The notes under the pieces were generated by a model that worked only from the letters and a program-made list of their open reading frames with translations, ran no database searches and was not told the origin of the DNA. A program made the translations under genes and the position numbers. A DNA stretch of 64,000 nt from Microlunatus sagamiharensis (lineage in GTDB: Bacteria > Actinomycetota > Actinomycetes > Propionibacteriales > Propionibacteriaceae), in NCBI RefSeq assembly GCF_900105785.1, contig NZ_LT629799.1, forward strand, positions 2,418,001-2,482,000, in the 5' to 3' direction. Below, piece by piece: positions 8,232 through 17,038 of the stretch; the first letter of the stretch is position 1, and the number at the start of each line of letters is the position of its first letter.

Positions 8232-10214
8232 ATGACGACCTTCCACGTCGCGACCACCGGCGACGACGCCGCCGACGGCTCGGCCGAGCGACCCTTCCGC
8301 ACGATCGACCGCGGGGCGCGCGCGGCGCACCCGGGCGACACGGTGCAGGTCCACGCCGGGGAGTACCGCGAGTGGGTCGTCCCCCGCCGGGGCGGGCTCG
8401 GCGAGAACCGTCGCATCACCTACGAGGCCGCCCCCGGCGAGCACGTGGTGGTGAAGGGCTCCGAGCGCGTGACCGGGTGGGAGCAGGTCGCCGGGCCGGT
8501 GTGGCGCGTACGGGTGCCGAACGCCCTCTTCGGCGACTTCAACCCCTACGTCGAGGAGATCGACGGCGACTGGATCGTGCGCCCCGAGCGCGACTCGCCG
8601 CGCCGCCACCTCGGCGAGGTCTACCTGGACGGCGTCGCCTCGACCGAGGTCGCCACCGTCGCGGAGGTCGGGCAGCCCGAGCGCCGCACCGAGGTGACCG
8701 ACCACTGGACCGGCATCGCGCAGCCGGTCGAGGACCCCGACCAGACGCAGCGCGTCTGGCACGCCGAGGTCGACCACGCCCTCGACGGCGGGGTCACGAC
8801 GATCACCGCCAACTTCGGCGACGCCGACCCCAACGCGCACCTGGTCGAGATCAACGTGCGCCGCTCGGTCTTCTACCCGCTGCAGCACCACCTGGACTTC
8901 ATCACCGTGCGCGGCTTCGAGCTCGCGCAGGCGGCGTGCCCGTGGACCCCGCCGACCGCCGACCAGCCCGCGCTCATCGGCCCGAACTGGGCCCGCGGCT
9001 GGGTCATCGAGGACAACGACATCCACGACGCCAAGTGCTCGGCGGTCTCGCTGGGCAAGGAGGCGTCGACGGGCCACAACTGGTCGACGACGCGGCTGGA
9101 CAAGCCGGGCTACCAGTACCAGCTGGAGTCGGTCTTCTCCGCCGAGCAGATCGGCTGGGACGCCGAGCACGTCGGCTCGCACGTGGTGCGGCGCAACCAC
9201 ATCCACCACTGCGGCCAGAACGGTGTCGTCGGCCACCTCGGCTGCGTGTTCTCGACCATCGAGGACAACCACATCCACCACATCGCCGACCGCCGCGAGT
9301 TCTACGGCTACGAGATCGGCGGCATCAAGCTGCACGCCGCGATCGACGTCGAGATCCGCCACAACTACATCCACGACTGCTCGCTGGGCACCTGGCTCGA
9401 CTGGGAGACCCAGGGCACCCGGGTGTCGCGCAACGTGTTCGCGCGCAACAGCCGCGACCTCTTCGTCGAGGTCAGCCACGGCCCGTACGTCGTCGACCAC
9501 AACGTCTTCGGCTCCCCCGTCTCGGTCGAGTCCTTCAGCCAGGGCGGGGCGTACGTGGGCAACGTCCTGTGCGGCTCGCTGCGCCTGGAGAAGGTCATGG
9601 ACCGCGCGACGCCGTACCACCGCGCGCACAGCACGCAGGTCGCCGGCTACGCGGTGATCTACGGCGCCGACGACCGCTGGGTCGCCAACCTGTTCCTCGG
9701 CGGCCAGGGCCAGGAGTCGTACGGGCACGGGGCGGAGTTCAACCCGCGCTTCGGCTACGGCACCGCGCTCTACGACGGCCACCCGACGTCGTTCGCCGAC
9801 TACCTCGCACTGGTCGACGCGCAGCCGCCCGGCGACCACGACCGCTACCCGTCGGTGCCGCAGCCGGCGTACGTGCGCTCGAACGTCTACGCCGACGGCG
9901 CGACGGCCTTCGAGGGCGAGCCCGACGCGCTCGTGCTCGACGGCCCCGTCGCCGTGCGCGTCGTCACCGAGGGCGAGGAGGTCTACCTGGAGACCGAGCT
10001 GCCCGAGGCCTTCCTCGGCACCGGGGTCGGCGTCGTGACCGGCGCGGACCTGGAGCACGTGCGCTTCGCCGGGCTCGAGTTCGAGGAGCGCGACGGCAGC
10101 CCCGTCGTCATCGACGTCGACCTGCTCGGCGAGCGCAAGGAGGCCGGGCAGACCTACCCCGCGTTCCCCGTCGCCGGGATCTCGACGGGCACCTCCCGCA
10201 CGCGGGTCTGGTGA
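8232..10214 (+). CDS. GH120 beta-xylosidase (right-handed beta-helix)
   Basis: 660 residues without signal peptide. The N-terminus (HVATTGDDAADGSAERPFRTI) and long colinear stretches such as PPTADQPALIGPNWARGW and GSHVVRRNHIHHCGQN match what I know of Thermoanaerobacterium saccharolyticum XylC, the founding GH120 enzyme. Its two catalytic residues, Asp382 and Glu405, correspond here to Asp390 (TWLDWETQGTR) and Glu413 (FVEVSHGP), with the same 23-residue spacing. It would release xylose from non-reducing ends of xylo-oligosaccharides in the cytoplasm. It follows xylA after a terminator, and ATG 8232 has a weak GAGGAA upstream. Automated annotation would probably call it only a right-handed beta-helix protein. 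Family call is strong; substrate range is inferred. Confidence 0.9.
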   Translation: MTTFHVATTGDDAADGSAERPFRTIDRGARAAHPGDTVQVHAGEYREWVVPRRGGLGENRRITYEAAPGEHVVVKGSERVTGWEQVAGPVWRVRVPNALFGDFNPYVEEIDGDWIVRPERDSPRRHLGEVYLDGVASTEVATVAEVGQPERRTEVTDHWTGIAQPVEDPDQTQRVWHAEVDHALDGGVTTITANFGDADPNAHLVEINVRRSVFYPLQHHLDFITVRGFELAQAACPWTPPTADQPALIGPNWARGWVIEDNDIHDAKCSAVSLGKEASTGHNWSTTRLDKPGYQYQLESVFSAEQIGWDAEHVGSHVVRRNHIHHCGQNGVVGHLGCVFSTIEDNHIHHIADRREFYGYEIGGIKLHAAIDVEIRHNYIHDCSLGTWLDWETQGTRVSRNVFARNSRDLFVEVSHGPYVVDHNVFGSPVSVESFSQGGAYVGNVLCGSLRLEKVMDRATPYHRAHSTQVAGYAVIYGADDRWVANLFLGGQGQESYGHGAEFNPRFGYGTALYDGHPTSFADYLALVDAQPPGDHDRYPSVPQPAYVRSNVYADGATAFEGEPDALVLDGPVAVRVVTEGEEVYLETELPEAFLGTGVGVVTGADLEHVRFAGLEFEERDGSPVVIDVDLLGERKEAGQTYPAFPVAGISTGTSRTRVW

Positions 10215-10218
10215 CGTC

Positions 10219-10308
10219 CCCTGAGATCCGACGTCTCGATGTGCTGCTGACGAGCAGCGCGAGCGTGGACGACACCGCTCGCGCGCGTCGAGCCGTCGGA
10301 TCTCAGGG
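10219..10308. other. Three-stem inverted-repeat structure between GH120 gene and pdxS
   Basis: The outer arms at 10219-10239 and 10288-10308 pair over 20 of 21 positions. Inside are two independent hairpins: GTGCTGCT/AGCAGCGC (10241-10248 with 10253-10260, GACG loop) and GCGAGCG/CGCTCGC (10259-10265 with 10276-10282), whose stems share two bases. The outer arm starts 4 nt after the GH120 stop codon. There is no T-run. It could be a terminator, a structured RNA or a small palindromic mobile element. Confidence 0.6.
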
Positions 10309-10422
10309 CTGTCGCCGACGCCCGGCTCCGTCCATGCCTGCGGGCACGACCTCGCATCCCTCGTGCCGGACTAGGCTGAACGATGGTCCGGACACGGGCG
10401 AGCGACGAAGAAGGACACAGGG

Positions 10423-11325
10423 ATGAGCGACATCAGCACGCAGGCCGCGACAGGCACCGACCGCGTCAAGCGGGGCATGGCCGACATGCTCAAGGGCGGC
10501 GTGATCATGGACGTCGTCGACGTCGAGCAGGCCAAGATCGCCGAGGACGCCGGTGCGGTCGCCGTGATGGCGCTCGAGCGCGTCCCCGCCGACATCCGCG
10601 CCCAGGGCGGGGTGGCCCGGATGAGCGACCCGGACATGATCGACGGGATCATCGACGCCGTCTCCATCCCCGTGATGGCCAAGGCCCGCATCGGCCACTT
10701 CGTCGAGGCGCAGGTCCTGCAGTCGCTCGGCGTCGACTACATCGACGAGTCCGAGGTGCTGACCCCGGCCGACTACGCCCACCACATCGACAAGTGGGCG
10801 TTCACCGCCCCGTTCGTCTGCGGCGCGACCAACCTCGGCGAGGCGCTGCGCCGCATCTCCGAGGGCGCGGCGATGATCCGCTCCAAGGGCGAGGCCGGCA
10901 CCGGCGACGTCTCCAACGCCACCACCCACATGCGCACGATCCGCGCGGAGATGCGCCGCCTGGCGGGTCTGTCGAAGGACGAGCTCTACGTCGCGGCCAA
11001 GGAGCTCCAGGCCCCGTACGCGCTCGTCGCCGAGGTCGCCGAGACCGGCAAGCTGCCCGTCGTCCTCTTCACCGCGGGCGGCATCGCCACCCCGGCCGAC
11101 GCGGCGATGATGATGCAGCTGGGCGCCGAGGGCGTCTTCGTCGGCTCGGGCATCTTCAAGTCCGGCAACCCGGCCCAGCGCGCCGCCGCCATCGTCGCGG
11201 CGACGACCTTCCACGACGACCCGGGCATGATCGCCAAGGTCTCGCGCGGCCTCGGCGAGGCCATGGTCGGCATCAACGTCGACGACGTCCCCGAGCCGCA
11301 CCGCCTCGCCCAGCGCGGCTGGTGA
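10423..11325 (+). CDS. pdxS: Pyridoxal 5'-phosphate synthase, lyase subunit PdxS
   Basis: 300 residues; forms PLP from ribose 5-phosphate, glyceraldehyde 3-phosphate and ammonia as a dodecameric TIM-barrel core. Signatures are [17 protein letters not shown], the Schiff-base Lys87 in VMAKARIGH and the second lysine, Lys155, in [10 protein letters not shown]. Length is typical. ATG 10423 follows an AGGGA ribosome site. Its stop overlaps the start of pdxT by 4 bp, so the glutaminase partner is co-translated. It is independent of the xylose unit upstream, from which it is separated by the three-stem structure. Confidence 0.98.
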   Translation: MSDISTQAATGTDRVKRGMADMLKGGVIMDVVDVEQAKIAEDAGAVAVMALERVPADIRAQGGVARMSDPDMIDGIIDAVSIPVMAKARIGHFVEAQVLQSLGVDYIDESEVLTPADYAHHIDKWAFTAPFVCGATNLGEALRRISEGAAMIRSKGEAGTGDVSNATTHMRTIRAEMRRLAGLSKDELYVAAKELQAPYALVAEVAETGKLPVVLFTAGGIATPADAAMMMQLGAEGVFVGSGIFKSGNPAQRAAAIVAATTFHDDPGMIAKVSRGLGEAMVGINVDDVPEPHRLAQRGW

Positions 11326-11942
11326 CGACGACCGTCCTCGGGCCTGACGCACTCGCCCCGAGCCCGTCGAAGGGTCCCCTGGTCGGCGTCCTCGCCCTCC
11401 AGGGCGACGTCGTCGACCACCGGCGGGTGCTGGGGTCGGTCGGCGCGCGGACGCGGACGGTGCGCCGGCCCGAGGAGCTCGTCGGGCTCGACGGGTTGGT
11501 GATCCCCGGCGGGGAGTCGACGGTCATCGACCGGCTCTCGCGCCGGTTCGGGCTGCGCGAGCCGCTCGTCGCCGCGCTCCGGGCGGGCCTCCCGGCGTAC
11601 GGGTCGTGCGCGGGGATGATCATGCTCGCCGACACGCTCGTGGACGGGCTGGGTGACCAGCAGACGTTCGGCGGGCTCGACGTCACCGTGCGCCGCAACG
11701 CGTTCGGACGTCAGGTCGACTCGTTCGAGACCGACCTCGACCTCGCCGGCCTCGACTCCCCCGTGCACGCGGTCTTCATCCGGGCGCCCTGGGTCGAGCG
11801 GGCCGGAGCGTCCGTCGAGGTCCTGGCCTCGGCGCACGGCCACCCCGTAGCGGTGCGGCAGGGCTCGTTGCTCGCCACGTCCTTCCACCCGGAGGCGACC
11901 GGGGACCACCGGGTGCACGGGCTGTTCGTCGACTCCCTCTGA
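11322..11942 (+). CDS. pdxT: Pyridoxal 5'-phosphate synthase, glutaminase subunit PdxT
   Basis: 206 residues; hydrolyses glutamine and channels ammonia to PdxS. The conserved core starts at [13 protein letters not shown], with the oxyanion loop IPGGESTV, nucleophile Cys96 in [10 protein letters not shown] and [13 protein letters not shown] at the C-terminus. The only start fitting the operon is GTG 11322 (GTGA overlap with pdxS). It leaves an unusual N-terminal extension of about 18 residues before the normal start point. That extension contains the REP-like word CCGAGCCCGTCGAAGGG at 11358-11374, so a repeat seems to have been absorbed into the coding sequence. Confidence 0.96.
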   Translation: MTTTVLGPDALAPSPSKGPLVGVLALQGDVVDHRRVLGSVGARTRTVRRPEELVGLDGLVIPGGESTVIDRLSRRFGLREPLVAALRAGLPAYGSCAGMIMLADTLVDGLGDQQTFGGLDVTVRRNAFGRQVDSFETDLDLAGLDSPVHAVFIRAPWVERAGASVEVLASAHGHPVAVRQGSLLATSFHPEATGDHRVHGLFVDSL

Positions 11943-11970
11943 CGAGGCCGAGAGCGAGGTCCGGACGGGA

Positions 11971-12014
11971 ACGGGAGGGGCCTGACCGCGCTGCAGCGGT
12001 CAGACCCCTCCCGT
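11971..12014. terminator. Bidirectional hairpin between convergent pdxT and hydrolase genes
   Basis: ACGGGAGGGG-C-CTGACCGC (11971-11989) pairs with 11996-12014 over 18 of 19 positions around a 6-nt loop. It lies 28 bp after the pdxT stop. Confidence 0.75.
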
Positions 12015-12019
12015 GGTCA

Positions 12020-12043
12020 GGGGAGTCCGGTGCCGGACTCCCC
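12020..12043. terminator. Second hairpin at the 3' end of the CocE-type hydrolase gene
   Basis: GGGGAGTCCGG (12020-12030) and CCGGACTCCCC (12033-12043) form an 11-bp perfect stem 5 bp beyond the hydrolase stop. It makes a tandem with the hairpin at 11971-12014. Confidence 0.7.
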
Positions 12044-12048
12044 CGGCG

Positions 12049-13965
12049 TCACTTCTTCGGTGCCTTCACGGTGAACGTGCCACCACCGACGGTGTCCAGG
12101 GCGATCGTGTTGCTCGCCTTGTAGCCGTCCAGGTAGGCGGACTTGTCGCCCTGGGTCGGCTTGTCCTTCGCCGGCGACTGGCTCTCGAGCGAGAGGAAGG
12201 CGCCCTTGACGGTGACCACCTGCTGGCTCGGCTGCGGCCGCCAGTAGCCCGAGGCGATCGTCCCGACGCTGACCGCGACCTGGTGCCCGGCCGCGAGCTC
12301 CCAGTCCATGGCCTTGAGCTCGAACGAGGTCTGCCCCTTCTGCAGGCGCGCCACGTTCTCGTTGATCAGGGTCGCCTGCTTCGTCGCCGGGTCGACCTCC
12401 CAGAGCCGCACGGCGACGTCACCCGTGCCGCTGGTCTGCAGCCGCACCTGGGGCGTCGCCGTCAGCCGCGTGGCCCGGACGACCGGCTTCGAGAAGACCA
12501 GGTACGAGCTCGGCACGGCGTCGGCCGACCGGGCCGCCTTCGAGGAGGGCACGCTCTCGAGGTGGCTGCGCACCTGCCGGTCCATCTGCCCGCCGTCGCT
12601 CTGCACCTCCTGCTGGACGCGGGGCGCCGGCGTGGTCCCGCCGGCCGTGGTGCCCGCCGCCGCGGGGGTCGTCGTGCGCACCGGACCGGTGTCGGTGTAG
12701 CGACCGCGGCCGAGGCTCACGGTGCTCGGCGTCGACCGGCCCGGCCAGCTCGCCTGGGCCCGCCAGACCCCGTCGCTGCCCTGGATCGCGAAGCGCGGGT
12801 CCTTGACCGCGGACGGCTCGTCCTTGAGGTAGCGGTCGTAGAACCGGATCACCTCGTCGAAGAAGCCGGCGCGGCCCTGGAGGAGCTGGCCCGTGGTCGG
12901 GTCCTGCTCGTTGCCGCGGACGTGCTCCCAGGGACCCATCCAGCCGTGCTCGTAGCCCTGGTGGTTGGCCAGGAAGGTCTGCATCTGCTCGGGCTTGGTG
13001 TTGGACTCGGTGAAGCCCTGGGTGAAGAAGAGCGGGGTTCGGGTGCCCTTCGCCGCGCTGATGTTGTCCCGGTCGCGCCAGTAGTCGTCGTCGGGGCTGG
13101 TGTTGTCGGTGCCCGCGGTCAGGTTGCGGCTCAGGCACTCGGGGTGCGTCTGCTCGTAGGTCGCGTTCGCCTTGTAGCGGTCGCTGTCGCCCGTGGTGCC
13201 CGGGATCTGCGCGATGCCGTTGTACGCCCGTGGCGTGCCGGTGTTGTTCGGGCGGGCCACGCCGTTGCTGTAGTAGTAGTTGTAGCCGTTCCAGAGCGGC
13301 TCCTGGCTGACGACGGCCTCGAGGCCCTTGGGCTTCAGGTTGTTGGCCCACAGCCCGGTCTGGGCGTCGTACGACTTGCCGTACGTGCCGACCTTGCCGT
13401 TCGACCACTTCTGGGCGGCCGCCCACTCGATCGAGCGCTTGATGTCGGCCTGCTCGCCCGGACCGTTCCAGTCCAGGCAGCCGGTGCTGCCGCCGTAACC
13501 GCGCAGGTCGACCAGCACCACCGTGTAGCCACGGTCCATCAGCTTGGCGCCGGTGATGAGGTCCTCGAAGCGCTGGGACGGACCGGTCTGGTCGGTCTCG
13601 ACCCCGGTCTGGCCCGCGTGGGAGAAGTACGGGCCGACGGACAGGACCACCGGGGTCCGGGCGCCCTTGCGCAGACCCGTCGGGCGCAGCACGTCGGCGT
13701 GCAGCTCGACCTTGGTCGGCGAGTCCTTCTGCGGCGAGGAGAAGTAGTGCTCGGTCCACGAGGCGCCGGCCGGGACGAGCGCGTTCTGGTCGTGGGTCAC
13801 GCCGTGGTCGACGTCGCCCGCGCGGGCGGCGCTCGTCGCGGGGGCCGGGGCCGGGGCCGTAGAGGCCAGCGGGTCAGCGCTGGCCGGGGCGGCGCCGGCT
13901 CCGACCAGGCCGGCGCTGACCAGCGCCAGCCCGGTCAGGGGTGTGAGGAGTCTGGGAAGTGGCAT
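12049..13965 (-). CDS. Secreted CocE/NonD-family hydrolase (X-Pro dipeptidyl-peptidase-like)
   Basis: 638 residues. ATG 13965 is preferred because GGAAGG lies 8 nt upstream; a TTG two codons earlier is possible. A Sec signal peptide of about 28 residues ends at APASA-DPL. The alpha/beta hydrolase domain has VVLVDLRGYGGSTG and the nucleophile elbow GKSYD with Ser198; the DD..YW region and HGWMGPWEHVRG probably give the acid and His. The C-terminal half is the jelly-roll domain of the S15/CocE family. It acts outside the cell on esters or X-Pro peptides; the substrate cannot be told from sequence. It is monocistronic with a 5' hairpin in its leader. Confidence 0.85.
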   Translation of the reverse strand: MPLPRLLTPLTGLALVSAGLVGAGAAPASADPLASTAPAPAPATSAARAGDVDHGVTHDQNALVPAGASWTEHYFSSPQKDSPTKVELHADVLRPTGLRKGARTPVVLSVGPYFSHAGQTGVETDQTGPSQRFEDLITGAKLMDRGYTVVLVDLRGYGGSTGCLDWNGPGEQADIKRSIEWAAAQKWSNGKVGTYGKSYDAQTGLWANNLKPKGLEAVVSQEPLWNGYNYYYSNGVARPNNTGTPRAYNGIAQIPGTTGDSDRYKANATYEQTHPECLSRNLTAGTDNTSPDDDYWRDRDNISAAKGTRTPLFFTQGFTESNTKPEQMQTFLANHQGYEHGWMGPWEHVRGNEQDPTTGQLLQGRAGFFDEVIRFYDRYLKDEPSAVKDPRFAIQGSDGVWRAQASWPGRSTPSTVSLGRGRYTDTGPVRTTTPAAAGTTAGGTTPAPRVQQEVQSDGGQMDRQVRSHLESVPSSKAARSADAVPSSYLVFSKPVVRATRLTATPQVRLQTSGTGDVAVRLWEVDPATKQATLINENVARLQKGQTSFELKAMDWELAAGHQVAVSVGTIASGYWRPQPSQQVVTVKGAFLSLESQSPAKDKPTQGDKSAYLDGYKASNTIALDTVGGGTFTVKAPKK

Positions 13966-13993
13966 GCACAAGACCTTCCGGGTCCGAGGGGAC

Positions 13994-14016
13994 GACGGCC
14001 CGGCTGCCGGGCCGTC
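13994..14016 (-). promoter_or_regulatory. Strong hairpin in the 5' leader of the secreted hydrolase
   Basis: GACGGCCCGG (13994-14003) and CCGGGCCGTC (14007-14016) form a 10-bp stem with a 3-nt loop, 28 bp upstream of the start codon. It could be an attenuator, an mRNA stabiliser or a site for a protein. The rest of the 174-bp gap to 14139 shows no other clear element. Confidence 0.45.
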
Positions 14017-14139
14017 GGGGTGCAGCCCCAGCCTTGCTATGGATCACCTGTGTAGTCGAGACCTTCGGCGGACTTTCTCACCGGAGCCGCCATATCTGCT
14101 CCGGGCAGGCCTCTGACCCGTGGCCCGGGCCACCGGCAG

Positions 14140-15906
14140 TCAGAGCAGCGTCGCCCGCCGCCACCCGCGGACGCTGTTCATGCACAGCAACGCATCCCGA
14201 GCGGCGGCCTCACGCACCTCCGCGATGGTGAGCACCCGCTCCCGCAGCCGCCCGTCGGCGAGCGCCAGGCCGCGCTCGACGCCCGGCAGCAGCCCGCAGG
14301 ACACCGGCGGGGTCCACCAGCCGTCCTCGTCGCGCAGCGCGACGCTGCCGATCGTGGTCTCGGTGACCTGGCCCTGGCGGTTCCGGAGCAGGGCGTCGTC
14401 GGCCCCGGCGGCGTCGGCCTGAGCGCGGTGAGGCGCGTACACCTCGCGCCAGGTCGTCTTGTGCGCGAGGAAGACGTCCCGCTCGTCCACCGGCTCGGTC
14501 GCGAGCACGAGGGTGACCGGACCGTCGGGGTTCGGAGGGAGCGGCTGCACCGAGGTCGACGCGCGACCCTGCTCGTCCACGGTGAGCCGGACCCGCCAGC
14601 GACCGTCCGGGTGCGCCGCGGCCACCTCGCCGAGCGCCTCCCGTGCGGCGACGAGCGGGTCGTCGCGGTCGAAGTAGGCGGCCGACGACCCGAGGCGACG
14701 CAGGTGCTCCTCGAGCGCCCACCACGACCCGTCCTCCAGCCGCAGCGTCTCGAGCAGGTCGAAGGGTGGCCTCGGCGTCGCGGTGAGGACCGCCGCCTTG
14801 GCCAGCAGCTCGTCGTGCTCGCCCGCCGCCGTCGAGTCGACGGTCACGCCGCTGCCCACGCCGTACGTCGCCGTCCCGCCCCGGGTGTCGGCCACGAGCG
14901 TGCGGATCGCCACGCTGAAGGTCGCGTCCCCGCCCGGCGCCACGACCCCGACCGCACCGCAGTAGAGGCCGCGGGCGTGCGGCTCGACGCGGCTGATCAG
15001 CCCGGCCGTCGACACCTTCGGCGCACCCGTCACCGAGCCGCACGGGAACAGCGCGCCGAACAGGTCGGCCAGCGTCGTCGACGGCGGCACCTCCGCGGTC
15101 ACCGTCGACGTCAGCTGCCACACCGTCGGGTAGCGCTCGGGCACGCAGAGCGCCGGCACCGCGACGGTGCCGGGCACGGCGAGCCGGCCGAGGTCGTTGC
15201 GCAGCAGGTCGGTAATCATGACGTTCTCGGCGCGCTCCTTGTCGCTGGCCAGCAGCGCCGCGAGCCGCTCCTCGTCCTCCGCGCTCGACCGTCCCCGCCG
15301 CGCCGTGCCCTTCATCGGCCGGGTCGTGACGGTGCTCCCCCGCCGCGCGAAGAACAGCTCCGGCGACACCGACAGCACGTGGTGACGTCCGAGGTCGAGG
15401 TACACGCCGAACGCCCGCCCCTGCGCGGCCAGGAGCGCCTCGTGGCGCGCGAGGTCGTCGGCGCTGTCGTCCCAGTCCGCCACCAGCGGCAGGGTGAGGT
15501 TGGTCTGGTAGGTGTCGCCACGTCGGATCGCCGCCTGCACCTCGGCGAACGCCCGCCCGTACGCCTCGCGCCCGACCCGCTCGCGCCACGGACCCGGCAC
15601 GCCCACCCCGTCGGATGGACGCTCGGGACCGGGGACCGGACCCTCGTGCAGCCCGAACCAGACCAGCGGCAGGTCGTCGGCGCCCCGCTGTCCTGGGACC
15701 GTCAGTGCCCGGTCGAGGGCCGGAGCCGCGTCGTACGCGACGAGGCCAACCGCCCACAGCCCGGCCGACGCGGCTTCGTCGACCCTTCGGAGCGCCGGCA
15801 CGACCTCGTCCAGCGACGACGCGACCACCGTCCGGACCGGCTCGCCGAACCACGACGGCCGCTCCGAAGCGTGGGGCTCACCGGGGTGGAAGTCGACGCG
15901 CTGCAC
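14140..15906 (-). CDS. pabB: Fused aminodeoxychorismate synthase component I and 4-amino-4-deoxychorismate lyase (PabB-PabC)
   Basis: 588 residues. Residues ~1-370 are a chorismate-binding PabB domain (GDTYQTNLTLPL, the catalytic-region TRPMKGTARRGRS, LFGALFPCGSVTGAPK, YGVGSGVTVDS). Residues ~380-588 are a class IV aminotransferase-fold PabC domain (LLETLRLEDG, LAHKTTWREVY, VTETTIGSVAL, CGLLPGVERG). Together the protein makes 4-aminobenzoate for folate; the amidotransferase PabA must be elsewhere. Such fusions are known in actinobacteria. GTG 15906 is the first start of the conserved frame. The gene is 45 bp downstream of the TagC-like gene on the same strand, which is probably incidental. 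Confidence 0.95.
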   Translation of the reverse strand: MQRVDFHPGEPHASERPSWFGEPVRTVVASSLDEVVPALRRVDEAASAGLWAVGLVAYDAAPALDRALTVPGQRGADDLPLVWFGLHEGPVPGPERPSDGVGVPGPWRERVGREAYGRAFAEVQAAIRRGDTYQTNLTLPLVADWDDSADDLARHEALLAAQGRAFGVYLDLGRHHVLSVSPELFFARRGSTVTTRPMKGTARRGRSSAEDEERLAALLASDKERAENVMITDLLRNDLGRLAVPGTVAVPALCVPERYPTVWQLTSTVTAEVPPSTTLADLFGALFPCGSVTGAPKVSTAGLISRVEPHARGLYCGAVGVVAPGGDATFSVAIRTLVADTRGGTATYGVGSGVTVDSTAAGEHDELLAKAAVLTATPRPPFDLLETLRLEDGSWWALEEHLRRLGSSAAYFDRDDPLVAAREALGEVAAAHPDGRWRVRLTVDEQGRASTSVQPLPPNPDGPVTLVLATEPVDERDVFLAHKTTWREVYAPHRAQADAAGADDALLRNRQGQVTETTIGSVALRDEDGWWTPPVSCGLLPGVERGLALADGRLRERVLTIAEVREAAARDALLCMNSVRGWRRATLL

Positions 15907-15951
15907 CGGTCGATCGTCCCAGGACCGGACGGGTCGACCGACCGGTCGCGA

Positions 15952-16965
15952 TCAGCCGAAGACGTTCTTGTAGGCGATGCTGATCGGCCGGTCGATGCCG
16001 TCGGGCTGGCTGGAGCTCTTCGCGCCGCTGTGGCCGACGAAGCCGAAGTAGAGCCGGTGCTCCCCGTCGGCCTTGATGTAGCCCGCCATGCCCTCCGGCT
16101 CGCGCGACACCATGGAGCCGAAGGCGTTGCTGTGGACCGCGGTCTGCTCGAACGCGCCGGTGGTGAGGTTCAGCTTGCTCAAGGTGGTGTTGCCGGGCTT
16201 GGGGTTCGTGCTGCTGTAGGCCGTGCCGAAGAGCAGGTAGGCGTAGCTCCCGAAGATCGTCCACCCCTGGAACGTGCCCCCGAGCGTGGGCTGCGTGCAC
16301 TGCAGGAGGACCTGCGAGAAGTCGCCTTCGCTCGCGCGGTCGAGGTCGTAGACGCGGAAGCGCGACTGCCCGCCGGCCGCGTACTTGAGGGCCAGCAACC
16401 GGTTCCAGTGGTCGACCGAGGGGGTGACGTTCACGCCGCCCTCGTCGGCGACCGGGTTGCCCTTGTACGTCGGGCTCGCCGACGACGCGCCGTCGACGAA
16501 CTTGAACCGCTGGATCCCGCGGCCGCGGTCGGTGGCGGCGTCGTAGTTCCACTCCGTCCACAGGTAGGTGTCCGTGCCCGAGCGCTCGGCCGCCATGGAG
16601 ACGCCGTGGCCGAGCTTGCCGAGCTTCATGTGCCCGTTCACGGTGCCGGAGTAGCTCATCCGTGTCACCGCCAGCTCCCCGGTCGTCCCGCCGTTCGGCT
16701 CCGAGATCGTGAAGAGCCGCTGGTTGTTCGGGTCGAAGCAGAACGACTGCATCGTGTGGTGGGTGTCGGCCGTGAGCTTGCCCTCGAGGAAGGGCAACGA
16801 GCCCGCGGTGAGGTCGAAGGACCCGACGGCGGGCACGGCCGCGGAGGCGGTGGCCCCGCCGAGCAGGTTGGCGCCGAGGGCGAGGGAGGCACCCCCGGCC
16901 GCGCCGAGGAACGTGCGGCGGGAGAGCGTCAGCCGGCGGCTGGGGCGGGTCGGGTGCTGGGGCAT
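15952..16965 (-). CDS. Tat-exported TagC-like beta-propeller protein
   Basis: 337 residues. A twin-arginine signal (SRRTFLGAAGG) ends at ATASAAVPA near residue 43. The mature part, with MQSFCFDPNNQRLFTIS, DTYLWTEWNYD, DHWNRLLALKY and MSYSGTVNGHMKL, resembles the P68 phage receptor-binding / teichoic-acid TagC-like propeller fold common in secreted actinobacterial proteins. No catalytic motif is obvious; the fold suggests binding of a wall polymer or glycan. ATG 16965 has AAGGA 6 nt upstream. It lies downstream of a GH25 muramidase on the same strand, which supports a surface role. Fold assignment is from memory of the family and is moderately sure. Confidence 0.65.
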   Translation of the reverse strand: MPQHPTRPSRRLTLSRRTFLGAAGGASLALGANLLGGATASAAVPAVGSFDLTAGSLPFLEGKLTADTHHTMQSFCFDPNNQRLFTISEPNGGTTGELAVTRMSYSGTVNGHMKLGKLGHGVSMAAERSGTDTYLWTEWNYDAATDRGRGIQRFKFVDGASSASPTYKGNPVADEGGVNVTPSVDHWNRLLALKYAAGGQSRFRVYDLDRASEGDFSQVLLQCTQPTLGGTFQGWTIFGSYAYLLFGTAYSSTNPKPGNTTLSKLNLTTGAFEQTAVHSNAFGSMVSREPEGMAGYIKADGEHRLYFGFVGHSGAKSSSQPDGIDRPISIAYKNVFG

Positions 16966-17038
16966 CAGAGGTCCTTGTCGTCTCGTCGGTCCGTACGGGC
17001 GGGTGGTGGCGGGTGCTGCGGCGGTGCGTGCTGCGGTG

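Noticed and set aside
14064-14082. Partial resemblance of the secreted-hydrolase upstream region to the 26-bp element of the two-component region (GCGGACTT and CTCACC)
   Set aside because: Needs gaps and loses the ACCCCACGAA half; not distinguishable from chance.
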